This document shows positions 25,625-33,569 of a stretch of DNA of 64,000 bases, one piece after another (the first letter of the stretch is position 1; each line of letters starts with the position of its first letter). The notes beneath the pieces are model-generated. The model worked only from the letters and a program-made list of their open reading frames with translations, was not told the DNA's origin and searched no databases. The stretch spans positions 248,001 to 312,000 of the forward strand of contig CAVXYG010000008.1 of NCBI GenBank assembly GCA_963766005.1, in the 5' to 3' direction. The DNA comes from CAVXYG01 sp963766005 (GTDB lineage Bacteria > Actinomycetota > Actinomycetes > S36-B12 > GCA-2699445). The translations under genes and the position numbers were made by a program.

Positions 25625-26923
25625 GTGCGCATCAGCGCCTTCGTCTCGGCGTTCCGGACGCCTGATCTGCGCAAGAAGCTGCTCTTCACGCTCGCCATGA
25701 TCGCCATTTTTCGACTGGGATCGGTCGTTCCCACCCCGGGCGTGGACTTCGCCGCGGTGGATCGCTGCCTGACCTTGGTGCAGGACAATTCGCTGCTCGG
25801 CCTGGTGCAGCTGTTCAGCGGCGGGGCGCTGCTCCAGTTGAGCGTCTTCGCGTTGGGCATCATGCCGTACATCACCGCCAGCATCATCCTGCAGCTCATG
25901 CGCGTGGTCATCCCGCGGCTGGAGACGTTGCACAAGGAGGGCCAACAGGGACAGGCCCAGATCACGCAGTACACCCGCTACCTCACCATCGGCCTGGCGA
26001 TCCTGCAGTCGGCGAGCATCCTGGCGCTGGCCCGGACCCCCGGTGCGCTCCTCACCGGCTGCAACGAGCAGATCATCCCCGATCAGAGCGCGGCGCAGAT
26101 GATGACGATGGTCGTCACGATGACCGCGGGCACCGCCGTGGTCATGTGGCTCGGCGAGTTGATTACCGACCGCGGGGTGGGCAACGGCATGTCGCTGCTG
26201 ATCTTCACATCCATCATCGCCGTCATCCCCCAGCAGTTCTCGCAGATCTGGCGCACCGAGAGCCCACTGGTGTTCTCGCTGACCCTCGGTGTCGGGCTGG
26301 CGGTGATTGCCTTCGTCGTCTTCATCGAGCAGGCGCAGCGTCGGATCCCGGTGCAGCACGGGCGGGCGCTCGTGGGTCGTCGCTACTACGGCGGAGCCAG
26401 CACCTACATCCCGCTGAAGGTGAACATGGCCGGTGTGATTCCGGTGATCTTCGCCTCGTCGATCATCTTCGTTCCCACGCTCATCGTGAACCTCACCGGC
26501 TCCGACGGTCCGGTGGCGCAGTGGTTCCTGCAGAACTTCCAGAACGGGACCGAGCCGGTCTACCTGGTGACCTACGTCGTCCTCATCGTCTTCTTCGCCT
26601 ACTTCTACGTCTCCATCACGTTCAATCCTGAGGAAGTGGCAGAGAACCTCAACCGCAGCAACGGCTTCATCCCCGGAATTCGACCGGGCCGCGCGACCGC
26701 CCGGTATCTGCAGTACGTGATCTCCCGACTGACCGCGGCCGGGTCCACGTACCTCGCGCTCATCGCCGGACTGCCGGTCCTGGCCTTCGCCGGTCTCGGC
26801 GTCGGCGGGAACTTCGTCTTCGGGGGCACTAGCCTGCTCATCATGGTCGGTGTCGGCCTGGACACGGTCAAACAGATCGAGTCGCAACTGCAGCAACGCA
26901 ACTATGAAGGGTTTCTCCGCTGA
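25625..26923 (+). CDS. secY: Preprotein translocase subunit SecY
   Basis: SecY is the channel of the Sec machinery. GTG at 25625, preceded by GGGAGGGG, gives 432 aa beginning MRISAFVSAFRTPDLRKKLL, the standard actinobacterial N-terminus. The signatures LQLSVFALGIMPYITASIILQ-type TM2 block and the TM5 region GNGMSLLIFTSI are present, with about ten membrane segments. The stop overlaps the adk start by one base, so the secretion channel and adenylate kinase are translationally linked. Confidence 0.97.
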   Translation: MRISAFVSAFRTPDLRKKLLFTLAMIAIFRLGSVVPTPGVDFAAVDRCLTLVQDNSLLGLVQLFSGGALLQLSVFALGIMPYITASIILQLMRVVIPRLETLHKEGQQGQAQITQYTRYLTIGLAILQSASILALARTPGALLTGCNEQIIPDQSAAQMMTMVVTMTAGTAVVMWLGELITDRGVGNGMSLLIFTSIIAVIPQQFSQIWRTESPLVFSLTLGVGLAVIAFVVFIEQAQRRIPVQHGRALVGRRYYGGASTYIPLKVNMAGVIPVIFASSIIFVPTLIVNLTGSDGPVAQWFLQNFQNGTEPVYLVTYVVLIVFFAYFYVSITFNPEEVAENLNRSNGFIPGIRPGRATARYLQYVISRLTAAGSTYLALIAGLPVLAFAGLGVGGNFVFGGTSLLIMVGVGLDTVKQIESQLQQRNYEGFLR

Positions 26924-27486
26924 TGCGCATTGTTCTCATGGGTCCGCCCGGAGCGGGCAAGGGCACGCAGGCCGTCGTGGTCGCCGAGAGCCTCGGGATT
27001 CCGCATATCTCGACCGGCGACATCTTCCGCGCCAACCTCAAGGAGGGGACCGCCTTGGGGCTGGAGGCCAAGAAGTACATGGAGGCCGGCGAGTACGTCC
27101 CCGACAGCGTGACCAACGGCATGGTCGCCGATCGCCTGTCCCACAGCGATGCGGCAGCGGGATTCCTGTTGGACGGCTACCCGCGCACCGTCGACCAGGT
27201 GCACGCACTCAATGCCATGCTGGCGGAGTCCGGCCAGGCGCTGGACTGCGTCATCGAGATCACGGCCGACACCGACGAGGTGGTCGCCCGGCTGCTCAAC
27301 CGCGCGAAGGAGCAGGGGCGAGCCGACGACACCGAGGAAGTGATCCGGCGCCGGATGGAGGTCTACGCCGAGCAGACCGCGCCGTTGACCGATCTGTACT
27401 CCCAGCAGGGCATTCTGACGAAGGTCGATGGAATGGGTTCGGTGGAGCAGGTCAGCGAGCGGATCCTGGCAGCGCTGCGGGCCTGA
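26923..27486 (+). CDS. adk: Adenylate kinase
   Basis: Adenylate kinase interconverts ATP + AMP and 2 ADP. The 187-aa product is the short-LID form usual in actinobacteria. The P-loop GPPGAGKG is at residues 7-14, the AMP-binding DGYPRT follows near residue 84, and RRRMEVY near 146. It starts on the last base of the secY stop. Confidence 0.97.
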   Translation: MRIVLMGPPGAGKGTQAVVVAESLGIPHISTGDIFRANLKEGTALGLEAKKYMEAGEYVPDSVTNGMVADRLSHSDAAAGFLLDGYPRTVDQVHALNAMLAESGQALDCVIEITADTDEVVARLLNRAKEQGRADDTEEVIRRRMEVYAEQTAPLTDLYSQQGILTKVDGMGSVEQVSERILAALRA

Positions 27487-27489
27487 TTC

Positions 27490-28335
27490 GTGGTGCGCTT
27501 CCGCCGCGGTATCGAGGTGAAGTCCGAGGCCGAGCTCGCCGCGATGAGGCGAGCCGGTCTCGTCGTCGCCGAGGCGCTCGCCCGGATCCGCGATGCCGTG
27601 GCGCCGGGCGTCTCCACGGCTGACCTCGACGCGGTCGCGCGTGCGTGTCTCGATGAGCACGGCGCTACGAGCTCCTTTCTCGGCTACAGCCATCCGCCGT
27701 TCCCTGCGGTGATCTGCGCGTCGGTCAACGATGAGGTTGTCCACGGCATTCCCGGGCCGCGGAGACTTGCCGCAGGCGACCTGATCTCGGTGGACTTCGG
27801 GGCGATCGTCGAAGGCTGGCACGGCGATGCGGCGATCACGGTCGCGGTGGGGGAGATCGCGCCGGAGCGGCAACTGCTCTCAGCGGTGACCGAAGCTGCG
27901 CTGTGGGCGGGCCTCGCAGCGGCCGTGCCAGGCGGTCGACTCAGCGACATCAGCCATGCGGTCGAGGCCAGCATTCGCGGCAGGTCCGCGCCGGGGCCCG
28001 CCCCCTGGGGGATCCTCACCGACTACGGCGGGCACGGCATTGGCACGCAGATGCACATGGAGCCCCATGTGCTGAACTTCGGGCCCCCCGGACGCGGGCC
28101 GCGGCTGGAGCCGGGCATGGCGTTAGCGATCGAGCCCATGGTGACGTTGGGTTCGGCCACAGTGCGCGTCGCCGGGGACGGCTGGACGGTGGTCACCCGT
28201 GACGGCTCGGCCAGCGCGCACTGGGAGCACACGGTAGCCATCACCAAGGACGGACCCTGGGTGCTGACGGCGCCGGATGGGGGAGCGGAGCGCTTCGCCG
28301 CCCTCGGCGTGTCCAGCCCCGCAGCGCGCCGCTGA
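27490..28335 (+). CDS. map: Type I methionine aminopeptidase
   Basis: Removes the initiator Met from nascent proteins. GTG at 27490 (another GTG follows in frame) gives 281 aa. The catalytic His85 is in NDEVVHGIPG; metal ligands are Asp102 and Asp113 (VDFGAIVEGWHGDAAIT), a His in GGHGIGTQMH, and Glu in IEPMVT and HWEHTVAI. The C-terminus is slightly longer than in E. coli. It lies 3 bases after adk. Confidence 0.96.
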   Translation: MVRFRRGIEVKSEAELAAMRRAGLVVAEALARIRDAVAPGVSTADLDAVARACLDEHGATSSFLGYSHPPFPAVICASVNDEVVHGIPGPRRLAAGDLISVDFGAIVEGWHGDAAITVAVGEIAPERQLLSAVTEAALWAGLAAAVPGGRLSDISHAVEASIRGRSAPGPAPWGILTDYGGHGIGTQMHMEPHVLNFGPPGRGPRLEPGMALAIEPMVTLGSATVRVAGDGWTVVTRDGSASAHWEHTVAITKDGPWVLTAPDGGAERFAALGVSSPAARR

Positions 28336-28561
28336 GCCCATTGCTCGGGCCGGGAGGGCGCGGCGAAGATGGGCCCGGCCTCGGGTCGCACTTCTGCACC
28401 GAACCGGCCCAGAGCCGGATGCGGTCTGGGGTGTCTCCGAGCGGCGGCGCCAGTCGCGACCAGGGTGCAGCCACTCGGGATGGCCGCGGGCCGCTCTGGC
28501 ACTGCCGGCAGCACGCTGGCAGGACCCAGGGGCGTCGGCCGGGGGAGCCGTACTACCCCAT
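28336..28561. other. Non-coding spacer between map and infA
   Basis: No gene is visible on either strand. GC-rich inverted segments after the map stop (around 28344-28390) could end the secY transcript, but I do not see one clean stem. The 405-base gene-free stretch also contains the infA promoter and leader. Confidence 0.4.
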
Positions 28562-28591
28562 TTGGGCTTGGCGGCGTGTGTGCCCTAGAAT
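28562..28591 (+). promoter_or_regulatory. infA promoter
   Basis: TTGGGC (28562-28567), an 18-base spacer and TAGAAT (28586-28591), a very good -10 box. Predicted start near 28598, leaving a leader of about 140 bases. Confidence 0.65.
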
Positions 28592-28638
28592 GAGGTTTCG
28601 GCTGGACTGCCGGCTCATCAGCGCGTGCGCGCTGCCCG

Positions 28639-28665
28639 ATGTACTCAGCACCATGTACTGAGCAC
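28639..28665 (+). repeat. 13-base imperfect direct repeat in the infA leader
   Basis: ATGTACTCAGCAC (28639-28651) is repeated after one base as ATGTACTGAGCAC (28653-28665), with a single mismatch. The mismatch also creates an inverted CTCAG/CTGAG pair. It lies in the predicted infA 5' leader. Confidence 0.6.
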
Positions 28666-28740
28666 GATGATCGCGGGTAGCGGTGTGCGTTGGCGGCACC
28701 TGGCCTACCGGAAACACGAGACGCGAGGTTGATCAGGAGC

Positions 28741-28962
28741 ATGGCGAAAAAAGACGGGGCAATCGAGATGGAAGGCATCATCGTCGAGTCCCTTCCGAAC
28801 GCCATGTTCCGAGTCGAGTTGGACAACGGGCACAAGGTGCTCGCCCATATCAGCGGCAAGATGCGGATGCACTACATCCGGATCCTCCCCGATGACCGCG
28901 TCGTGGTGGAGTTGTCGCCCTACGACCTCACGCGCGGTCGCATCGTCTACCGGTACAAGTGA
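28741..28962 (+). CDS. infA: Translation initiation factor IF-1
   Basis: IF-1 occupies the A site of the 30S subunit during initiation. ATG at 28741 with CAGGAG upstream gives 73 aa, MAKKDGAIEMEGIIVESLPN..., the universal OB-fold sequence, ending LTRGRIVYRYK. It has its own promoter and heads the rpmJ-rpsM-rpsK-rpsD group. Confidence 0.97.
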   Translation: MAKKDGAIEMEGIIVESLPNAMFRVELDNGHKVLAHISGKMRMHYIRILPDDRVVVELSPYDLTRGRIVYRYK

Positions 28963-29023
28963 ACCGACCATCATCACCGGCGCGCAGGTCAGCCTGCCCC
29001 GCCCGGACTTTGCGGAGAGTGCA

Positions 29024-29137
29024 ATGAAGGTGAAGCCGAGCGTCAAGCCGATGTGCGACAAGTGCAAGGTCATCCGTCGCCACCGACGGGTGATGGTGAT
29101 CTGCGAGAATCCGCGGCACAAGCAGCGCCAGGGCTGA
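29024..29137 (+). CDS. rpmJ: 50S ribosomal protein L36
   Basis: The 37-aa L36 reads MKVKPSVKPMCDKCKVIRRH and continues RRVMVICENPRHKQRQG. It is the zinc-binding type with Cys11, Cys14, Cys27 and His32. ATG at 29024 follows GGAGAG. Confidence 0.95.
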   Translation: MKVKPSVKPMCDKCKVIRRHRRVMVICENPRHKQRQG

Positions 29138-29156
29138 GCCTGTCGGCTTCTCGTTT

Positions 29157-29189
29157 CCGGCGGCGGTCGCGATGACCGCGACGAGCCGG
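29157..29189 (+). terminator. Hairpin in the rpmJ-rpsM spacer
   Basis: An outer CCGGC/GCCGG stem and an inner GTCGCG/CGCGAC stem with a 5-base loop, 19 bases after the rpmJ stop in a 200-base spacer. Probably an attenuator or processing point; no new promoter is clear before rpsM. Confidence 0.4.
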
Positions 29190-29337
29190 GCCAACTGAAC
29201 AAGGCGGTACCCGCCCCCGCTGACCGTGCACGTGCCCGGTCGGCGGACGACACCCCCGGATGACAGGCCGGGGCCCACCCGGGCGGTGGGGATGGTCCGC
29301 CGGCAGACCTGTCGCTGAGAAGGAAGTAGGACGCCCG

Positions 29338-29715
29338 ATGGCACGACTCGTCGGTGTTGATCTCCCGCGCGACAAGCGCATGGAGGTCGCACTCACGTAC
29401 ATCTACGGTATTGGCCGCACCCGCGCTCAGGAGACGCTGAAGGAGACGGGCATTAGCCCGGACCTGCGGGTGCATGACCTCGGAGACGAGGAACTGGTCA
29501 AGCTCCGTGACTGGATCGAGGCCAACTACAAGGTCGAGGGTGATCTGCGTCGCGAAACCGCGGCCGACATCCGCCGCAAGGTGGAGATCGGCAGCTACCA
29601 GGGGATCCGGCACCGCCGTGGTCTGCCAGTTCGCGGCCAGCGCACCCACACCAACGCGCGAACCCGCAAGGGCAAGCGCAAGACCGTCGCCGGCAAGAAG
29701 AAGGTCGGCAAGTAA
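29338..29715 (+). CDS. rpsM: 30S ribosomal protein S13
   Basis: S13 bridges the 30S head to the 50S subunit and contacts the P-site tRNA. ATG at 29338 with GAAGGAAG upstream gives 125 aa, MARLVGVDLPRDKRMEVALT..., with the signature RGLPVRGQRTHTNARTRKG near the basic C-terminus. Confidence 0.97.
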   Translation: MARLVGVDLPRDKRMEVALTYIYGIGRTRAQETLKETGISPDLRVHDLGDEELVKLRDWIEANYKVEGDLRRETAADIRRKVEIGSYQGIRHRRGLPVRGQRTHTNARTRKGKRKTVAGKKKVGK

Positions 29716-29751
29716 CCGCCGCTCCAGTACGGACAGGAGAACTGCAACCCG

Positions 29752-30153
29752 ATGCCACCCAAGGGTCGTGCGGGCGCCAAGAAGGTGCGCCGCAAGGAAA
29801 AGAAGAACGTGGCCCACGGCCACGCCCACATCAAGAGCACGTTCAACAACACCATCGTGTCGATCACCGATCCCAACGGCGATGTCATCGCCTGGGCCTC
29901 GGCCGGTCAGGTCGGCTACAAGGGCAGCCGGAAGTCCACCCCGTTCGCGGCGCAATTGACCGCCGAGGCGGCGGCCCGACGGGCGATGGAGCACGGCGTG
30001 CGCAAGGTCGACGTCTTCGTGAAGGGTCCCGGCTCCGGCCGTGAGACCGCGATCCGGGCGCTGCAGGCCACCGGCCTGGAGGTCGGCTCCATTAGCGATG
30101 TCACCCCTGTCGCCCACAACGGATGCCGCCCGCCCAAGCGGCGCCGCGTCTGA
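29752..30153 (+). CDS. rpsK: 30S ribosomal protein S11
   Basis: S11 forms the platform next to the E-site mRNA. The 133-aa product begins MPPKGRAGAKKVRRKEKKNV and ends with the invariant VAHNGCRPPKRRRV. GGACAGGAGA precedes the ATG. Confidence 0.97.
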   Translation: MPPKGRAGAKKVRRKEKKNVAHGHAHIKSTFNNTIVSITDPNGDVIAWASAGQVGYKGSRKSTPFAAQLTAEAAARRAMEHGVRKVDVFVKGPGSGRETAIRALQATGLEVGSISDVTPVAHNGCRPPKRRRV

Positions 30154-30172
30154 CACGAAAGCGAGAACCACT

Positions 30173-30802
30173 ATGGCGCGATACACCGGGGCGGACTGCA
30201 AGCGCTGCCGCCGCGAGAAGACCAAGCTGTTCCTGAAGGGCGCCCGCTGCGAGTCGGCCAAGTGCCCGATCGAGAAGGGCCGGGACTATCCGCCCGGCCA
30301 GCACGGCCTGCGCCGTGTGAAGGAGTCGGAGTACCTGCTCCAGATGCGGGAGAAGCAGAAGCTCGCTCGGATCTACGGCGTCCTGGAGAAGCAATTCCGA
30401 GGCTACTACGAGGAGGCGAGCAGGAAGTCGGGCAAGAGCGGCGAGAATCTGCTGCGCATCCTGGAGAGCCGGCTCGACAACGTGGTCTACCGGGGCGGTT
30501 TTGCGCGCTCTCGAGACATGGCGCGGCAGCTCGTGCGTCACGGCCACCTCGAGGTCAACGGCAAGCCCGTCAACATCCCGTCCTATCGGGTCTCGCCCGG
30601 CGACATCGTCTCCGTGCGGCCGTCTTCGCAGCACCTGGCGCCCTTCGAGATCGCCCGTGCGGAGTCCGGTCGGGTCGAGGTCCCGGCCTGGCTGGAGGTT
30701 GTCCACGCCCAGGGCCGAGTCCTCGTGCACTCCCTGCCGGAGCGCGCGGTGATCGATACCCCGGTCCAGGAGCAGCTCATCGTCGAGCTCTACTCCAAGT
30801 AG
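30173..30802 (+). CDS. rpsD: 30S ribosomal protein S4
   Basis: S4 nucleates 30S assembly and affects accuracy. ATG at 30173 gives 209 aa. The N-terminus carries the four Cys of the zinc form (Cys9 and Cys12 in DCKRCRRE, then two in RCESAKCPI), followed by the S4 RNA-binding domain (LDNVVYRGGFARSRDMARQL). Confidence 0.96.
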   Translation: MARYTGADCKRCRREKTKLFLKGARCESAKCPIEKGRDYPPGQHGLRRVKESEYLLQMREKQKLARIYGVLEKQFRGYYEEASRKSGKSGENLLRILESRLDNVVYRGGFARSRDMARQLVRHGHLEVNGKPVNIPSYRVSPGDIVSVRPSSQHLAPFEIARAESGRVEVPAWLEVVHAQGRVLVHSLPERAVIDTPVQEQLIVELYSK

Positions 30803-30807
30803 CCCAC

Positions 30808-30835
30808 TGGTCGGGTGGCCCTGGCCGCCCGACCA
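30808..30835 (+). terminator. Hairpin between rpsD and rpoA
   Basis: A 13-bp stem (TGGTCGGGTGGCC against GGCCGCCCGACCA, one T-G pair) with a 2-base loop, 5 bases after the rpsD stop. It could reduce transcription into rpoA relative to the ribosomal genes. Confidence 0.5.
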
Positions 30836-30922
30836 CCCGGATTTGCCCTGGCTGGTGCTCGGCCTGGGAAGAACTTCAGATGACGCGGCGTCATATGGCG
30901 GGCGCCGTGGGAAGGATGCGTA

Positions 30923-31939
30923 GTGCTTATCTCGCAGCGACCCTCACTCCACGAGGAACCGATCGATGACCTGCGTTCGCGGTTCACGCTCGGTCCGCTG
31001 GAACCCGGTTTCGGCTACACGCTGGGCAACAGCCTGCGTCGAACCCTGCTGTCCTCGATCCCCGGCGCTGCGGTGACCAGCGTCAAGATCGACAACGTGC
31101 TGCACGAGTTCAGCACGATCGAGGGCGTGAAGGAGGATGTCACCGAGATCATCCTGAACATCAAGGCCCTCGTGGTGAAGAGCGACCTCGACGAGCCGGT
31201 GCAGGTCTACCTGCACAAGGTGGGCGAGGGCGTGGCCACCGGCGCCGACATCCAGGTGCCCGCCGGTGTCGAGATCTGCAACCCCGAGCTCGCGATCGCC
31301 ACGCTGAACGAGAAGGCCGTGCTGAACATGGAGCTGGTCGTGGAGCGCGGCCGCGGCTATGTCACCGCCGATCTCAACAGGCAGTTGGTGGCCCAGGAGA
31401 TCGGGCGCATCGCTGTGGACTCGATCTACAGCCCCGTGCTCAAGGTCACCTACAAGGTCGAGGCGACACGGGTCGAACAGCGCACCGACTTCGACAACCT
31501 CATCCTCGACGTGCACACGAAGCCGTCGATCTCGCCGCGGGATGCCGTGGCCTCGGCCGGCTCGACGCTGGTGGAGCTGTTCGGCCTGGCGCGGGAGCTC
31601 AACGTCGAGGCCGAAGGCATCGATGTCGGGCCGTCCCCGGTGGACGTCTTCCACTCCGAGCAGATGAGCACGCCAATCGAGCAGCTCGACCTGTCTGTGC
31701 GCTCCTACAACTGCCTCATGCGCGAGGGGATTCGCACGGTGGGCGAGCTCGTGACGCGCAGCGAGGCGGATCTGCTCGACATCCGCAACTTCGGTCAGAA
31801 GTCGATCGACGAGGTCAAGGACAAGTTGGCCAGCATGAGCCTGGCACTGAAGGACAGCCCGCCCGGATTCGATCCGAGCACGGCCGTCTACTTCGGCGAG
31901 GACGACGGCTCCGGATTCGCCGAGACCGAGCAGTACTGA
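30923..31939 (+). CDS. rpoA: DNA-directed RNA polymerase alpha subunit
   Basis: Alpha dimerizes to start polymerase assembly and its C-terminal domain binds UP elements and activators. GTG at 30923 follows GGAAGGA (30910-30916) and gives 338 aa. The N-terminal domain includes GFGYTLGNSLRRTLLSSIPG; a linker precedes the C-terminal domain with SVRSYNCLMREGIRTVGELV and NFGQKSIDEVKDKL. Length is normal for actinobacteria. Confidence 0.98.
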   Translation: MLISQRPSLHEEPIDDLRSRFTLGPLEPGFGYTLGNSLRRTLLSSIPGAAVTSVKIDNVLHEFSTIEGVKEDVTEIILNIKALVVKSDLDEPVQVYLHKVGEGVATGADIQVPAGVEICNPELAIATLNEKAVLNMELVVERGRGYVTADLNRQLVAQEIGRIAVDSIYSPVLKVTYKVEATRVEQRTDFDNLILDVHTKPSISPRDAVASAGSTLVELFGLARELNVEAEGIDVGPSPVDVFHSEQMSTPIEQLDLSVRSYNCLMREGIRTVGELVTRSEADLLDIRNFGQKSIDEVKDKLASMSLALKDSPPGFDPSTAVYFGEDDGSGFAETEQY

Positions 31940-32032
31940 CCGCCCGGCCGCGCCGCGGCCGGGCAGCAACGGACCTATGGCCGCGCGGCGGCCGCGCAGA
32001 GCCCGGGCCGCCGGGTGTGAAGGAGAAGTGAC

Positions 32033-32521
32033 ATGCCTACCCCAACCAAGGGTCGTCGGCTGGGTGGCGGGCCCGCCCATGAGCGGATCATGCTGGCGAA
32101 CCTCGCCACCTCGCTGTTCGAGCACGGTCGGATCACGACGACCGAGGCCAAGGCCAAGCGCCTGCGCCCGCTGGCCGAGCGGATGGTCACTTTCGCCAAG
32201 CGCGGCGACCTCGCCTCTCGGCGCCGAGTGTTGACGGTGGTGAAGGACAAGAGCGTCGTGCACGAGTTGTTCACCGAGATCGGTCCGCGCTATGCCAACC
32301 GCAACGGGGGCTACACGCGCATCGTCAAGCTCGGCCCACGCAAGGGGGACAACGCCCCCATGGCGATCATCGAGCTCGTGGAGCCGCTGACGGAGCAGGT
32401 CCTGGCCGAGGCGACGGCCGCCACGAAGCGGGCCGCTGCCGATGCCGCACCGGCCCAGGATGCTCCGGTACGGCAGGCCGAGGAGACGACCGCCGACACG
32501 GAAGACCAGCCCGAGCGCTGA
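32033..32521 (+). CDS. rplQ: 50S ribosomal protein L17
   Basis: L17 lies at the tunnel exit. The 162-aa protein begins MPTPTKGRRLGGGPAHERIM and contains the conserved NRNGGYTRIVKLGPRKGDNAPMAIIEL-type core (split here for brevity). About 40 extra C-terminal residues rich in Ala, Glu and Thr exceed the roughly 120 aa of many bacteria but are common in actinobacteria. truA begins 4 bases after the stop. Confidence 0.96.
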   Translation: MPTPTKGRRLGGGPAHERIMLANLATSLFEHGRITTTEAKAKRLRPLAERMVTFAKRGDLASRRRVLTVVKDKSVVHELFTEIGPRYANRNGGYTRIVKLGPRKGDNAPMAIIELVEPLTEQVLAEATAATKRAAADAAPAQDAPVRQAEETTADTEDQPER

Positions 32522-32524
32522 GCC

Positions 32525-33379
32525 TTGCCGGCCAACGACGTGCCCGCCCCCGCCGCAGTTGCGGCCGGGGGCGGGTTTCGGCGCTTTCGGGCCGAACTCG
32601 CCTACGACGGCACCCGCTACCACGGCTGGGCGCGCCAGCCCGCTGTGATCACGGTCGAGGGAGCCGTCGCAACGGCGCTCGCACGCATTCTCAGCGTCGC
32701 CGAGATCGACATCACCTGTGCTGGTCGTACCGATGCCGGGGTGCACGCCGCGGGCCAGGTGATCCATTTCGACGCCGCCGACCGCCACGACCCGCGACGA
32801 CTGCGCACCGGACTCAACGCCGTGCTACCGCCGGATATCCGATGCCGCGCGGTCGAGGTGGCGCCGGCGGATTTCGATGCGCGCTTCGGCGCGTTGTGGC
32901 GCCGGTATCGCTACCGGGTAACCGACCAGATACCGGATCCCCTGGCCCGGCACTCGGTGCTTGCCACGCGTGCATCGCTGGACGCCGACGCGATGCACGC
33001 CGCAGTGCAGCCGTTGCTCGGTCAGCACGACTTCGGGTCCTTCTGCAAGCCGCGCGCAGGAGCGACGACCGTTCGCGAGGTGCTCGAGGTCGGATGGCAG
33101 CGGGCGGCGGACGGTGTGGTGGTCCTGGATATCCGTGCAGACGCCTTCTGCCACAGCATGGTGCGCTCGATCGTCGGTGCGAGTCTCGCGGTGGGCGCGG
33201 GGCGCAGGCCCTCGGAATGGCTGGCCGAGCTGCTGCGAGCCGCCTCCCGCGATGCCGCGGCACCGGTGGCGCCGCCCCACGGGCTCGTGCTCATGGAGGT
33301 CGGATACCCGGCGCCGGAGCACCTTGCCGCACGGGTGGCTCGCACGCGTCGGACCCGAGCGCCCCTGAGGGGCCCCTGA
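32525..33379 (+). CDS. truA: tRNA pseudouridine(38-40) synthase
   Basis: TruA modifies U38-U40 of the tRNA anticodon arm. The catalytic Asp70 is in CAGRTDAGVHAAGQ, and the family core starts at RFRAELAYDGTRYHGWARQP (about residues 20-39). Starts available are TTG 32525 or GTG 32540, neither with a clear ribosome binding site; TTG gives 284 aa and is 4 bases from the rplQ stop, so coupled translation is likely. A terminator-like hairpin covers the first codons (32543-32575), which is odd. No start codon exists between that hairpin and the conserved core, so the start must lie before it. Confidence 0.93.
   Translation: MPANDVPAPAAVAAGGGFRRFRAELAYDGTRYHGWARQPAVITVEGAVATALARILSVAEIDITCAGRTDAGVHAAGQVIHFDAADRHDPRRLRTGLNAVLPPDIRCRAVEVAPADFDARFGALWRRYRYRVTDQIPDPLARHSVLATRASLDADAMHAAVQPLLGQHDFGSFCKPRAGATTVREVLEVGWQRAADGVVVLDIRADAFCHSMVRSIVGASLAVGAGRRPSEWLAELLRAASRDAAAPVAPPHGLVLMEVGYPAPEHLAARVARTRRTRAPLRGP
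32543..32575 (+). terminator. Terminator-like hairpin inside the truA start region
   Basis: CCCGCCCCC (32543-32551) pairs with GGGGGCGGG (32567-32575), with an inner CCGC/GCGG stem and then TTTCGG. It looks like a terminator for the rplQ operon but lies within truA codons 7-17. Confidence 0.5.
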
Positions 33380-33569
33380 CTCGCTCCCACAGCTGCCCGC
33401 CGACCGCGCCCGGGGGCGTCGACGTGCTGCTGGCCGAGGTCGGTCTCCGTGTCGGACCGGATCCCTCGGGTGCGTGGCCGTCGGACGAAATCTTCCGGTT
33501 TGCCGTGCAACACCGGGTTGGCGGTGACAGGCTGCACCGCAACGAACCCTCAGATTTGGGAGGCGCAGC

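Noticed and set aside
28341..28661. Plus-strand frames between map and infA
   Set aside because: Low-complexity products, and they run through the infA promoter; no start signal.
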